DNA from: Vibrio sp. 99-70-13A1
Lineage (GTDB): Bacteria; Pseudomonadota; Gammaproteobacteria; Enterobacterales; Vibrionaceae
DNA length: 64,000 nt
Assembly (NCBI RefSeq): GCF_013114625.1
Contig: NZ_VTXD01000015.1
Coordinates: forward strand, 24,612-88,611
Direction: 5' to 3'
The position numbers were made by a program, and so were the translations under genes. How positions within the stretch are numbered: the stretch's first letter is position 1; the number at the start of each line of letters is the position of its first letter. The notes under the pieces are model-generated. The model was not told the origin of the DNA and did no database searches. It saw nothing but the letters and a program-made list of their open reading frames with translations. This document shows positions 35,525-44,908 of this stretch, piece after piece.

Positions 35525-36622
35525 TTAATGGCACACGGTATTCGTAATACCCATCACTAAGTGTTGTGGGTGCTTAATTCCAGTGTCTATCGGGGCGAGG
35601 CGCTTATTTTTTCTGATATCGTAAATAAACAGTTCGCTATTATCTTGCTGGGTGGCAAATAAGGTTTTCGAATCGGAAACCACGACCACTTCATTCAATG
35701 GGTTTTCTAAAGGAAGTTGTGTTGCGGGTTTGTTCTCTGTTAACTCGAAGATATTCAAGCTATTGGCACTTTCTACAATGCCAATGGTTTCTAACCAACC
35801 GGTACGAATTGATTTAGGGGCATGTTCGAACTTAAACGAATTGACGGCTTCACCAGACCAAGTATTGAAGACTTTAGCTTGGCCGTTATCAGCCACAAAG
35901 ACCATATGCTCAGAATCTGAGCTGACATAAGGACGCCATGGTTTCGCTTCCATTAGGTATGTCTTGTAATGTGTGCTACTGAACAAGTCCCACACATAAA
36001 CGGAGTTGGTTGTATATTCAGATACCAGTGCCAGACGAGCATCTGGTGAAAGGGTAATATCAGACACTAACCCGCTGCCAAGCTGTAAATCAGTCCGTTT
36101 TCCATCATGAGTGCGATAGATGACAGTTTTTCCGCTGTTGGCTTCTGTAACGTATAAGTTATAGCCACCGTTATCGAAGTTCATGCTAAATGGACTGTTG
36201 ACTTGAGTGATACTTGCAACCCGCTCTTGTTTTAGCGGTTTGATGATTTCAATTTTATTGTTAGTCGCCACTGCAAGCTGTGCGCCATCGGAATGGAAAA
36301 TAATATTTTCCGGCACACCAGACACGCTCATTTCTGAGTGCGTGTGGTGAATCAAGTCGTAGCTATAAACTTTGTTTGTTTTGCCGTCGATATAGACCAA
36401 CAAATCTTGTACATCAGACACTACCATTTCTACAGGTTCGGCTTTCAAAGTCAGTTCGCCTGCAAGTACATAGTCAAACGTATCAATGACTGCAACGTTA
36501 GCAGTGCGCTCTCCGGAAACAAAAGCCCAGCGAGCACCATCATCATAGCGAGGTAACTCAGTGGCAGAAATATTGGAGCATAAGAGTGCAACTGAAATAA
36601 CGAGCAGTTTTCTTTTCATCAT
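35525..36622 (-). CDS. Exported YVTN/WD40-like beta-propeller protein
   Basis: A periplasmic protein of about 365 residues with a signal peptide (CSNISA) and repeated blades such as VAVIDTFDYVLAGEL, ITLSPDARLALVSEYTTNSVYVWDL and LFIYDIRK, i.e. a seven-bladed propeller of the YncE/YVTN type. Similar propellers occur in quinohaemoprotein and cytochrome cd1-like enzymes, but no haem or cofactor site is evident. It is the first gene of the Sco/TlpA/cytochrome operon. I choose the ATG at 36622, directly before MKRKLL; an upstream ATG at 36667 is possible. Confidence 0.78.
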   Translation of the reverse strand: MMKRKLLVISVALLCSNISATELPRYDDGARWAFVSGERTANVAVIDTFDYVLAGELTLKAEPVEMVVSDVQDLLVYIDGKTNKVYSYDLIHHTHSEMSVSGVPENIIFHSDGAQLAVATNNKIEIIKPLKQERVASITQVNSPFSMNFDNGGYNLYVTEANSGKTVIYRTHDGKRTDLQLGSGLVSDITLSPDARLALVSEYTTNSVYVWDLFSSTHYKTYLMEAKPWRPYVSSDSEHMVFVADNGQAKVFNTWSGEAVNSFKFEHAPKSIRTGWLETIGIVESANSLNIFELTENKPATQLPLENPLNEVVVVSDSKTLFATQQDNSELFIYDIRKNKRLAPIDTGIKHPQHLVMGITNTVCH

Positions 36623-37066
36623 ATATCTCTGATTGGTAAGTCCAAAAAAGTGAGTGGTAGAAGTCAATTTGTCTTAGGTGATGTGCCAAATAAAGCTGAA
36701 GGCAGAATTAATGAAACTAAAGTCGTCGTTTAAGAAATCATGAAGTCATTAATAGGTTGGTAGGCTTGGAAGTAAATAGGCAAAAACCACCAAGCCCACC
36801 GATATTGATTTTGATTGCTAAACCCAATTAAGCTTTGTATATAATTATATAGGGTTAATTTTTGGAAAAATACGCTGTTTCATAATCGCTCCTATTCAGA
36901 AATTGAATAGCTTAAGCAGCAGAAGACAGAGCATGTTAGGCGTTGGTATTTGCTTGATTGAAGATTAAAAAAGAGAGATCTGAGAAGAATTCAGCGTATC
37001 TTTCTGTATTCATAGATACTACATTGCTTACTTTTACATTTACTATCACCAAACAAGGAAGATCCA
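36623..37066. other. Intergenic region with AT-rich palindrome
   Basis: This gap of about 440 bp separates the divergent propeller operon and DUF6653 gene, and so holds two promoters. The only clear element is a 14-bp palindrome TATATAATTATATA (36838-36851) flanked by AACCC and GGGTT. No gene or RNA is visible. Confidence 0.5.
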
Positions 37067-37576
37067 TTGGATATCGTTAAACTGCTTGAGAAGTCAATGT
37101 CGATGGATGAATCCAGTTGGCAAAGGCACTCTAACCCTTGGAGTGTTTATTCTCGGTTTACTCTTTTGCCACTGCTGTCTCTGGCTTTTTGGTCTAGAGA
37201 TTGGATAGGTGTGTATTCTATTATCCCTATCTTGATGTCTTTTATATGGGTATGGGTCAACCCTCGTTTATTCAGCGCTCCTAAAACCACCAATAATTGG
37301 GCTTCCATGGCAACCTTTGGTGAGCGTATTTATTTGAATCGAAATGTAGAAACTATCCCAGAGCATCATGTAAAGCCTATCTTAGTGTTGAAATCTTTAA
37401 CTGGAATTGGCTTACCTATATTCATTTATGGGTTGTGGACTTTAGATCTAGGCTTAGTCTTGGTTGGAAACCTGTGGATTATGGTTTTTAAGGCTTGGTT
37501 TGTAGATAGGATGGTATGGCTATACCTTGATATGAAAAGTACTAAAGCTGAGTATGAACAGTGGCTTAAGTTTTAA
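37067..37576 (+). CDS. DUF6653-type membrane protein
   Basis: A 169-residue protein with two pairs of hydrophobic segments (about 30-43 with 47-63, and 107-121 with 127-147) and a conserved NPRLF..P and FGERIYLNR between them. This matches the DUF6653 family, of unknown function. The start is TTG at 37067, supported by AAGGAA 6 bp upstream; no in-frame ATG fits better. Confidence 0.72.
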   Translation: MDIVKLLEKSMSMDESSWQRHSNPWSVYSRFTLLPLLSLAFWSRDWIGVYSIIPILMSFIWVWVNPRLFSAPKTTNNWASMATFGERIYLNRNVETIPEHHVKPILVLKSLTGIGLPIFIYGLWTLDLGLVLVGNLWIMVFKAWFVDRMVWLYLDMKSTKAEYEQWLKF

Positions 37577-37624
37577 CTTCTCTTTTTAAAATTAGTCTTT
37601 CTCATTTTATTTCCTTCGTTTTGC

Positions 37625-37655
37625 TTGACCTTCCCCCTAGGGTAACCTTTACACT
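37625..37655 (+). promoter_or_regulatory. CueR-type copper-responsive promoter
   Basis: TTGACC (37625-37630) and TACACT (37650-37655) are separated by 19 bp, the overlong spacer of MerR-family promoters. The spacer holds the imperfect dyad ACCTTCCC...GGGTAACCT, close to known CueR operators. It lies 25 bp before the His/Met-rich protein and would switch on that gene, and perhaps cusCBA, when Cu(I) rises. CueR itself is not encoded in the window. Confidence 0.75.
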
Positions 37656-37680
37656 CACGCTGTTAATTTAAAGGTTAGTT

Positions 37681-38166
37681 ATGACAAACACACTCCGAAC
37701 AATTTGGATTACCGTGTTCAGCATTATCGCAATGTTGATGTCTAGCTATACCTCAAGTTCACCGGTAATGATGCTTGATATGACGCCTCCCCAAGCCATG
37801 GCAAGTATGATGAGCGATTGCCACCTTCCAGATAGCTTGGATAAACATCAGACTGGCATTTCTTCATTACCCCAGCCAAAAGATCATCATTCGTCAATGT
37901 TAGCCATGAGTGATCATGCTCATCATGACACTGACTCTCAACGTTCAAGTAAAAACAAAGCCAGTCACCATTGCCAGGGAACTTCTGACACCGTACATAA
38001 TTGCTGCATGTCGGTTTGCTCTTCTGTTTCATGGCCATTGAATACTTCCCATATTCCTTTTGAATTATCCCCTTCGCTAGCACAATACCAACCTTTGGTT
38101 ATTGGCAATAAAGTCTCGCGTATTCAAACCCTGCTTCGCCCACCTTCAGAATCTATCTATATCTAA
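37681..38166 (+). CDS. His/Met/Cys-rich exported protein, likely copper-responsive
   Basis: A 161-residue protein with an N-terminal hydrophobic segment (10-24). Its middle is rich in His, Met and Cys (DHHSSMLAMSDHAHHDT, SKNKASHHCQ, VHNCCMSVC), then a short C-terminal region. It resembles the small DUF2946-like proteins found beside metal pumps and could bind copper in the periplasm. It lies directly behind the CueR-type promoter. Confidence 0.7.
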   Translation: MTNTLRTIWITVFSIIAMLMSSYTSSSPVMMLDMTPPQAMASMMSDCHLPDSLDKHQTGISSLPQPKDHHSSMLAMSDHAHHDTDSQRSSKNKASHHCQGTSDTVHNCCMSVCSSVSWPLNTSHIPFELSPSLAQYQPLVIGNKVSRIQTLLRPPSESIYI

Positions 38167-38248
38167 AAAACAGAGCTACATCAGAGAACTGATCTGATTT
38201 AGCCGATCTTTTATGAGCGTTATTTAACGCTAGATATGGACAATCATT

Positions 38249-39820
38249 GTGATTATACATCCCAAAAGTGCGGTGCTTTCTTTGAGCATGAGCATCATGG
38301 CGGCTGTTATGCCTGCCACTTTATATTCGAATATTGCTTTTGCGGGCGAGAGCCTTGTGGTGAGCAAAACCTACAATTCAAATCTGCAACTCAAGAATCT
38401 TATTGAGATGGCGTTATCTCATGACGCCAGTAGAAAGCAGTACTTTTCTCAATCGCAAGCGATGCGAGAGTCTGGTGTCGCTAGTGCAACCTTGATGGAT
38501 CCGAAACTGAAAGTGGGTTTTGGAGGGCTGCCTGTTGAGTCATTTAAGTTTGATGAAGACCCTATGACCAATATTTCAGTGGGCTTAATGCAACAATTCG
38601 AACGTGGCTCGACATTAGATTTGAATCGAAAAAAGGCAAATCAGCAAGCCAATGTTGTCGACCATCAAGTTCAAGTTCGTGAATATGAAATTGCAAATAG
38701 CATGACTCAACTATGGCTAGAACTTGGCTATCTTCAGCATGCTGAGCTTCTCATTACAGAAACCCAAAGTCTGATGGTTGAGATGGAGCAGTATGTTAAG
38801 ACCAATTATTCAATCGGTAAGAGTGAAGCGCAGGATTTACTGAATACTCAGCTTCAGGTGAATAAGCTTGATGAAAAGTTGCAAGCTAACCAACAAATGC
38901 AACAACGAGTAGTCTCACAGCTGTCTGAATGGCTAGGTGGACTGGGGCTTAGAGAAGATTGGTTGGGTAAAGAGTTGCTAAATAGAGAGTGGCAGGGTGA
39001 TAAGCGGTTCGATGACAATCGGTACAATTCATCTTCCTTGAGCCAAGTCAGCTTTGAATTGGATTGGGGACTCTTAGATTCACGCCTGAAAAATCATACC
39101 AGTGATACGCAATTTTATGCGCTTCTCAATCAACACCCTATGGCTCAAATGGCGGATGCTACCATTTCTGCAAATCGCACGCAAGTGGAAGTCGCAGAAC
39201 AAGCTTTCACACCACAATTTGGTGTCGAGGTGATGTATGCCTACCGTCAAGCCGACAACATGATGGGCGAGCCTGCTTCTGATTTACTCAGTGCTTACCT
39301 GACTATGGATATCCCATTATTCACGGACAATCGACAAAATAAAAATCTCACCGCCGCTCAATATCAAGTGGGCGCTTCGCAATATCAAAAAGACGCGCTG
39401 TTGGCAAAAATGAATGCCCAAGTGAATGTTTTTCTGAATGACAAAATGAATTTGATGGAGCGTATTGAACGATATCAAGATCGATTAATTCCTCAATCTC
39501 AAGCTCGTATTGCCGCTGTAGAAAGGGGCTATCAGAATAATACCGCTCAGTTTGGTGATGTGATTACTGCCACGACAGATGAGCTGGCGCTAAAAATTGA
39601 ATTGACACGTTTAATTACCGACCTAAACCAAACCAATAGCAAACTTGCCTCATTACTCGGTGGCTTCGAATATCAAGTTTCCAGCCCCTCTGAGCAATCC
39701 CTAGGTCAGGCTCAATATCCAAATTACATTAAAAATCCGAACCACATTCAATACCCAAGTCGCGTTCAATATTCAAATAGCATTCAAAAGAAGAACGACA
39801 CTAATAAGGACATCAAATGA
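38249..39820 (+). CDS. cusC: CusC-type outer-membrane channel (TolC family)
   Basis: A TolC-family trimeric channel of 523 residues. The mature protein has the two internal repeats of long coiled-coil helices (about 55-235 and 305-465), for example QANVVDHQVQVREYEIANSM and the periodic Ala/Gln pattern. It is the exit duct of the Cus pump. The GTG at 38249 is used here, but the ATG at 38288 would also leave a signal peptide. The C-terminus carries four six-residue repeats. Its stop overlaps cusB (ATGA). Confidence 0.88.
   Translation: MIIHPKSAVLSLSMSIMAAVMPATLYSNIAFAGESLVVSKTYNSNLQLKNLIEMALSHDASRKQYFSQSQAMRESGVASATLMDPKLKVGFGGLPVESFKFDEDPMTNISVGLMQQFERGSTLDLNRKKANQQANVVDHQVQVREYEIANSMTQLWLELGYLQHAELLITETQSLMVEMEQYVKTNYSIGKSEAQDLLNTQLQVNKLDEKLQANQQMQQRVVSQLSEWLGGLGLREDWLGKELLNREWQGDKRFDDNRYNSSSLSQVSFELDWGLLDSRLKNHTSDTQFYALLNQHPMAQMADATISANRTQVEVAEQAFTPQFGVEVMYAYRQADNMMGEPASDLLSAYLTMDIPLFTDNRQNKNLTAAQYQVGASQYQKDALLAKMNAQVNVFLNDKMNLMERIERYQDRLIPQSQARIAAVERGYQNNTAQFGDVITATTDELALKIELTRLITDLNQTNSKLASLLGGFEYQVSSPSEQSLGQAQYPNYIKNPNHIQYPSRVQYSNSIQKKNDTNKDIK
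39713..39784. repeat. 18-bp in-frame tandem repeat at the cusC 3' end
   Basis: Four 18-bp units (39713-39730, 39731-39748, 39749-39766, 39767-39784) encode QYPNYI, KNPNHI, QYPSRV and QYSNSI at the C-terminus of the channel. Confidence 0.85.
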
Positions 39821-41634
39821 GTACATTTAAAACGGCAAGCCTTGCTTTAGTTATTGGTGGAGTTTTGGGGTACGGAGTGAATATCTATTTCACTGGTATG
39901 AGTCACGACATGATAGGGATGCCTCAAGGCAAACAGACTCAAAATAAACAGGCAGAAAATGATGAACCACTGTACTGGGTTGCACCTATGGATCCGAATT
40001 ACAAACGCGATAAACCCGGGCAGTCGCCAATGGGAATGGATTTGATCCCGGTATATGCAGAAGACACGAATGGGGAAGACGATAAACCGGGGACGATAAA
40101 GATTGATCCTTCGGTAGAAAACAACCTAGGGGTGAAAACCGCGACTGTTTCTAGAGAGGCACTTTCACCATTGATTGATACGGTAGGCTACATCGCTTTT
40201 GATGAAAGCCAGCTATGGCAAATCAATGTGCGTATTTCTGGTTGGGTAGAAAAGCTTCATATTAACGCAGTTGGCGAACAGGTAAAAAAAGGAGAAGTAC
40301 TGTTTACTCTTTATTCTCCTGAATTAGTTAAGGCGCAAGAAGAGCTAATTAGTGCTTACAAAACCAACCGCAAAGGAATGATTAAAGGGGCGACCGATAG
40401 GCTCGCAACCTTAGGAGTCGACCGCAATCAAATTAAGGCGATAGCGCGTAAAGGGAAAGCTTCACAAACTATTGAAGTAAAAGCGCCCGCAGACGGTGTG
40501 ATTGCAAGCCTAAATATTCGTGAAGGTGGTTATCTCTCCCCTGCTCAAGCGGTGATCAGTGCGGGACCGCTTGATGAAGTTTGGGTAGATGCGGAAGTAT
40601 TTGAGCGTCAGTCTCACTGGATCAAAAAAGGCAATTTGGCATCAATGACGCTAGATGCATTACCCGATGGAGAGTGGAAGGGAGAGGTGGATTATGTCTA
40701 TCCGATTCTTGACCCTAAAACTCGAACATTGCGCGTTCGATTACGTTTTTCCAATCCTCTAGGGCAACTTAAACCCAATATGTTCGCTAACGTTACCTTA
40801 AAACCGGTTTCCAATAGCGAAGTATTGACGATACCTCGTTCGTCTGTGATTCGTTCTGGAGGCATGACCCGAGTCGTTATTGCGGAAGGAGGTGGAAAGT
40901 ATCGCTCTGCCCGCATTGAGGTTGGGCGCGAGGCCGCGAATAACGTTGAGGTATTAAGCGGTTTAAAACAAGGAGACAGCATTGTGACGTCTGCTCACTT
41001 CATGCTGGATTCCGAATCTAGCCAGTCTGCCGATCTTTCTCGGATCAACGGAGTTGAAGCGCCGATTGACACGGCTTGGGCGAAAGGGGAAATCACGGAT
41101 GTGATGGCCGGTCACCGAATGCTGACCATTAATCATCAACCTGTTCCTGAGTGGAATTGGCCGGGCATGGTGATGAATTTCAATGTAGCAGAAGGCATTG
41201 AGTTTGAACCATTTAAGCCAGGGCAAACTTTTGAATTTGAAATGCAGAAAGGTGAATCAGGGCAGTATGACATTGTGGATTATAAGCCGCTATCTAGGGC
41301 ACAGACCGGTAAACCTCAAGCCATAAACGAAGTTTGGATAAACGGTGAAATCAGCATGCTGATGGCTGATTTTGGGATGATCACGTTAAACCACCAAGCG
41401 GTCTCTGAATGGGATTGGAATTCTGGAGAGATGAACTTCTCGGTCGGAGATGCAGTTAAGTTATCTGACTTTTCTGAGGGGCAAAAGGTTCGCTTTTTAG
41501 TGGTAAAGCAAGGTTCAGAGTTCTCTTTGAAAATGCTAGAGCTTAAATCGCTAGAAGCTGTTGATAGTAAAAAAGGTTCAGCGAGCACAAAAGCTATTAC
41601 CGCAATACAACTAGGCGAGGTGGACAATGATTAA
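39817..41634 (+). CDS. cusB: CusB-type metal adaptor with two fused CusF-like domains
   Basis: A 605-residue periplasmic adaptor of the copper/silver RND pump. After an N-terminal anchor comes a heavy-metal-binding domain (YWVAPMDPNYKRDKPGQSPM, 53-72), the lipoyl/hairpin/barrel core (about 120-400), then two CusF-like domains (about 421-493 and 503-580). The first has the full CusF site: H440, W448, M451 and M453. The second keeps H526, W534 and M539, but has Gly537 where CusF has its first methionine. CusF is normally a separate chaperone. The stop overlaps cusA by 8 bp. Confidence 0.9.
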   Translation: MSTFKTASLALVIGGVLGYGVNIYFTGMSHDMIGMPQGKQTQNKQAENDEPLYWVAPMDPNYKRDKPGQSPMGMDLIPVYAEDTNGEDDKPGTIKIDPSVENNLGVKTATVSREALSPLIDTVGYIAFDESQLWQINVRISGWVEKLHINAVGEQVKKGEVLFTLYSPELVKAQEELISAYKTNRKGMIKGATDRLATLGVDRNQIKAIARKGKASQTIEVKAPADGVIASLNIREGGYLSPAQAVISAGPLDEVWVDAEVFERQSHWIKKGNLASMTLDALPDGEWKGEVDYVYPILDPKTRTLRVRLRFSNPLGQLKPNMFANVTLKPVSNSEVLTIPRSSVIRSGGMTRVVIAEGGGKYRSARIEVGREAANNVEVLSGLKQGDSIVTSAHFMLDSESSQSADLSRINGVEAPIDTAWAKGEITDVMAGHRMLTINHQPVPEWNWPGMVMNFNVAEGIEFEPFKPGQTFEFEMQKGESGQYDIVDYKPLSRAQTGKPQAINEVWINGEISMLMADFGMITLNHQAVSEWDWNSGEMNFSVGDAVKLSDFSEGQKVRFLVVKQGSEFSLKMLELKSLEAVDSKKGSASTKAITAIQLGEVDND

Positions 41635-44600
41635 TGCCATTATTCGCTGGTCTATTGGGAATCGATTCTTAGTTATCATCGCGACAATTGCGATTGTTTT
41701 TGGGGGCTTGCATAGCGTTAAAAACACACCTGTCGATGCTATTCCTGATCTCTCTGATGTACAAGTAATCATAAAAACGAGTTACCCAGGACAAGCGCCA
41801 CAGGTCGTTGAAGATCAAGTGACTTACCCATTAACAACAGCGATGCTAGCGGTGCCAGGTGCAGAAACCGTGCGTGGTTATTCGTTTTTTGGTGATTCGT
41901 ATGTCTACATTATTTTTGATGATGATACTGACATGTACTGGGCAAGATCTCGCGTTTTAGAGTATCTAAGCCAAGTAGCACCAAAGCTTCCTTCTAATGC
42001 TAAACCTACATTAGGTCCTGATGCGACAGGTGTTGGGTGGGTATACAGCTATGTGTTGCAAGATAAAATGGGCAAACATGATTTAGCTGAACTTCGTAGC
42101 TTACAAGATTGGTTCTTAAAGTATGAACTGCAAACGGTCGCGGGTGTATCGGAAGTTGCGACGGTGGGCGGCATGGTTAAGCAGTACCAAGTGCAAATCG
42201 ACCCCGCTAAATTACGTGCTTATGACTTAACACTTCAGCAAGTTAACAGCGCCATTAAAAACGGTAATCAGGAAACAGGCGCTTCGGTAGTGGAAATTGC
42301 TGAGGCTGAGCACATGGTTCGCACTACCGGTTATCTGACCAGCATTGAAGACATTCAATCCTTACCATTGAAAGTAACAGAGAAAGGAACGCCGCTTTTA
42401 TTAGGGGACATCGCAGATATTAATCTTGGACCACAAATGCGTCGCGGAATCTCTGAACTTAATGGCGAAGGTGAAGCCGTAGGTGGTGTGATTGTGATGC
42501 GATTTGGGGAGAACGCCAGTGAGGTGATCAACTCTGTCAAAGTCAAATTAGCAGAGCTGCAACGAGGCTTACCTGAAGGTGTAGAAATTGTCGCAACCTA
42601 CGATCGCTCAACTCTGATTGATTCTGCCGTTGAGAACCTTTGGAAAAAATTGGCAGAGGAATTCATCGTTGTTGCAATCGTGTGTGCGCTGTTCTTGTTC
42701 CATATTCGTTCTTCTATGGTTATTGCACTTAGCTTACCTGTCGGTATTTTAGGGGCATTCATTGTTATGCATTGGCAAGGGATTAACGCCAATATCATGT
42801 CTCTTGGCGGTATTGCGATTGCGATTGGAGCCATGGTCGATGGTGCGATAGTAATGATAGAGAATGTGCATAAGCATATCGAAAGGACACCATTAACAGA
42901 TAAAAACCGTTGGCAAGTGATTCGTAAAGCAGCAGAAGAAGTGGGGGCACCTTTGTTCTTCTCTCTGATCATCATCACATTAAGCTTTGTTCCTGTATTT
43001 GCCTTAGAAGGGCAAGAAGGCAAGATGTTTTCACCGCTTGCGTTTACTAAGACGTATGCGATGGCTGCATCTGCAGGTTTGGCGATTACGCTTGTGCCAG
43101 TTCTCATGGGCTATTTCATCCGAGGAAAAGTACTTCCAGAGCATAAAAATCCGGTAAACCGCAGTTTAGTGGCGCTGTACAAACCACTGCTGAACTTAAG
43201 CTTGAAGTACCCAAAAGCGATGATTGTATTGGCAATTGGGCTAATGGCTTCAGCGTATTATCCAGTGAGTAAGCTTGGCAGTGAATTCATCCCACCATTG
43301 GATGAAGGCGATCTTATGTATATGCCAACTACCTACCCAGGGATCTCTATTGGCAAGGCGCGAGAACTCCTGCAACAAACCAATAAGCTGATTATGACAG
43401 TGCCGGAGGTTGAAACTGCATGGGGCAAAATTGGCAGGGCTGAAACTGCAACCGATCCTGCGCCTTTGACCATGATAGAAACCGTTATTCAGTTCAAGCC
43501 TCGTGAACAATGGCGTGAAGGCGTGACGGCTGAATCATTGCGTAAAGAGTTTGATGAACTTATCCAATTCCCAGGTTTAACCAATGCGTGGGTAATGCCG
43601 ATAAAAACACGTATCGATATGTTGGCTACCGGTATTAAAACGCCGATTGGAATCAAGATAGCCGGTCCTGATTTAACGGTTATCGAGGGTATTGGATCTC
43701 AAATTGAACCAATCCTCAATAACGTGACGGGAACTGCTTCAGTTTACGCTGAACGGGTCGCTGGTGGGCGTTACGTCACCATAGATATCAAGCGACGTTC
43801 AGCAGCACGTTATGGTCTTAACATTCAAGATGTCCAACAAGTTATCTCTACCGCGGTAGGCGGCATGAATGTCGGTGAAACTGTGGAAGGCTTAGAACGA
43901 TACCCAATCAATGTTCGTTACCCGCAAGATTACCGTGACTCAGTTGTGAAACTGCAAAACTTACCTTTGGTGACTCCCAATGGCGCACGAATCGCCTTGG
44001 CAGATGTGGCGGACATTCGCTATGAAGACGGTCCTCCAATGATCAAGACTGAAAATGCTCGACCGAATGGTTGGGTATTTGTCGATATTGATGGACGTGA
44101 TTTAGGGTCTTACGTGGTAGAAGCGCAAAAGGCAGTGGCGGATCAATTGGAGCTTCCTGCTGGCTACTCTCTGGTGTGGTCCGGTCAATATGAATATATG
44201 GAACGCGCAAAAGAACGCTTGAGCGTGGTCGTGCCTATTACTGTTGCCATCATTATGCTGCTGCTTTATCTGAGCTTTCGTCGGGTGGGAGAAGTCATGA
44301 TCATCATGCTCACTTTGCCGCTCGCGATGGTCGGTGGTTTGTGGCTGATGCATTTATTGAACTTCAATTTTTCAATCGCAGTTGGGGTTGGTTTCATTGC
44401 TCTTGCTGGAGTGGCTGTTGAAATCGGCGTCATCATGTTGGTCTATCTCAACCAAGCTTGGCATTACAAAAAACTTGATGCTGCCGAATCACAAATAAGG
44501 CTTGAACAGGGTGATCTTATTGATGCAATTCGCGAAGGGGCTGGTCTCCGAGTTCGCCCTGTGATGATGACAGTGCTGACTGTGATTATAGGGTTAATAC

Positions 44601-44794
44601 CCATTATGTATGGTGAGGGCACTGGTTCAGAAGTGATGCAACGAATCGCTGCGCCAATGATCGGCGGTATGGCTTCAGCATTAATGCTCACGTTGCTGGT
44701 GCTACCCGCAATCTTCATGTTGTGGAAGCAGCGTGAGATAAGCCGTTCTCATGATATTGAGCCTGCATTAACAGAGGCGAACGAAACTCACTAG
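41627..44794 (+). CDS. cusA: CusA-type Cu(I)/Ag(I) RND pump
   Basis: A 1055-residue heavy-metal RND transporter with the standard start IRWSIGNRFLVI, the porter stretches with Met-rich residues (WVMPIKTRIDMLATGIKTPIG), the metal-pump helix GAMVDGAIVMIENVHKH with its acidic proton relay, and the terminal helices. Family members extrude Cu(I) and Ag(I) from periplasm and cytoplasm. It is coupled to cusB and 114 bp before the cupredoxin gene. Confidence 0.94.
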   Translation: MINAIIRWSIGNRFLVIIATIAIVFGGLHSVKNTPVDAIPDLSDVQVIIKTSYPGQAPQVVEDQVTYPLTTAMLAVPGAETVRGYSFFGDSYVYIIFDDDTDMYWARSRVLEYLSQVAPKLPSNAKPTLGPDATGVGWVYSYVLQDKMGKHDLAELRSLQDWFLKYELQTVAGVSEVATVGGMVKQYQVQIDPAKLRAYDLTLQQVNSAIKNGNQETGASVVEIAEAEHMVRTTGYLTSIEDIQSLPLKVTEKGTPLLLGDIADINLGPQMRRGISELNGEGEAVGGVIVMRFGENASEVINSVKVKLAELQRGLPEGVEIVATYDRSTLIDSAVENLWKKLAEEFIVVAIVCALFLFHIRSSMVIALSLPVGILGAFIVMHWQGINANIMSLGGIAIAIGAMVDGAIVMIENVHKHIERTPLTDKNRWQVIRKAAEEVGAPLFFSLIIITLSFVPVFALEGQEGKMFSPLAFTKTYAMAASAGLAITLVPVLMGYFIRGKVLPEHKNPVNRSLVALYKPLLNLSLKYPKAMIVLAIGLMASAYYPVSKLGSEFIPPLDEGDLMYMPTTYPGISIGKARELLQQTNKLIMTVPEVETAWGKIGRAETATDPAPLTMIETVIQFKPREQWREGVTAESLRKEFDELIQFPGLTNAWVMPIKTRIDMLATGIKTPIGIKIAGPDLTVIEGIGSQIEPILNNVTGTASVYAERVAGGRYVTIDIKRRSAARYGLNIQDVQQVISTAVGGMNVGETVEGLERYPINVRYPQDYRDSVVKLQNLPLVTPNGARIALADVADIRYEDGPPMIKTENARPNGWVFVDIDGRDLGSYVVEAQKAVADQLELPAGYSLVWSGQYEYMERAKERLSVVVPITVAIIMLLLYLSFRRVGEVMIIMLTLPLAMVGGLWLMHLLNFNFSIAVGVGFIALAGVAVEIGVIMLVYLNQAWHYKKLDAAESQIRLEQGDLIDAIREGAGLRVRPVMMTVLTVIIGLIPIMYGEGTGSEVMQRIAAPMIGGMASALMLTLLVLPAIFMLWKQREISRSHDIEPALTEANETH

Positions 44795-44908
44795 ATGAAT
44801 TGAAGTAAAGCTGACTTCAAAAAAGACCAAACTGATTTTGAATAGCTCTCAAACACGGCACTGATTAGAAGTCGTGTTAAGGGCATTATAAATAACGAAG
44901 GAACCACC

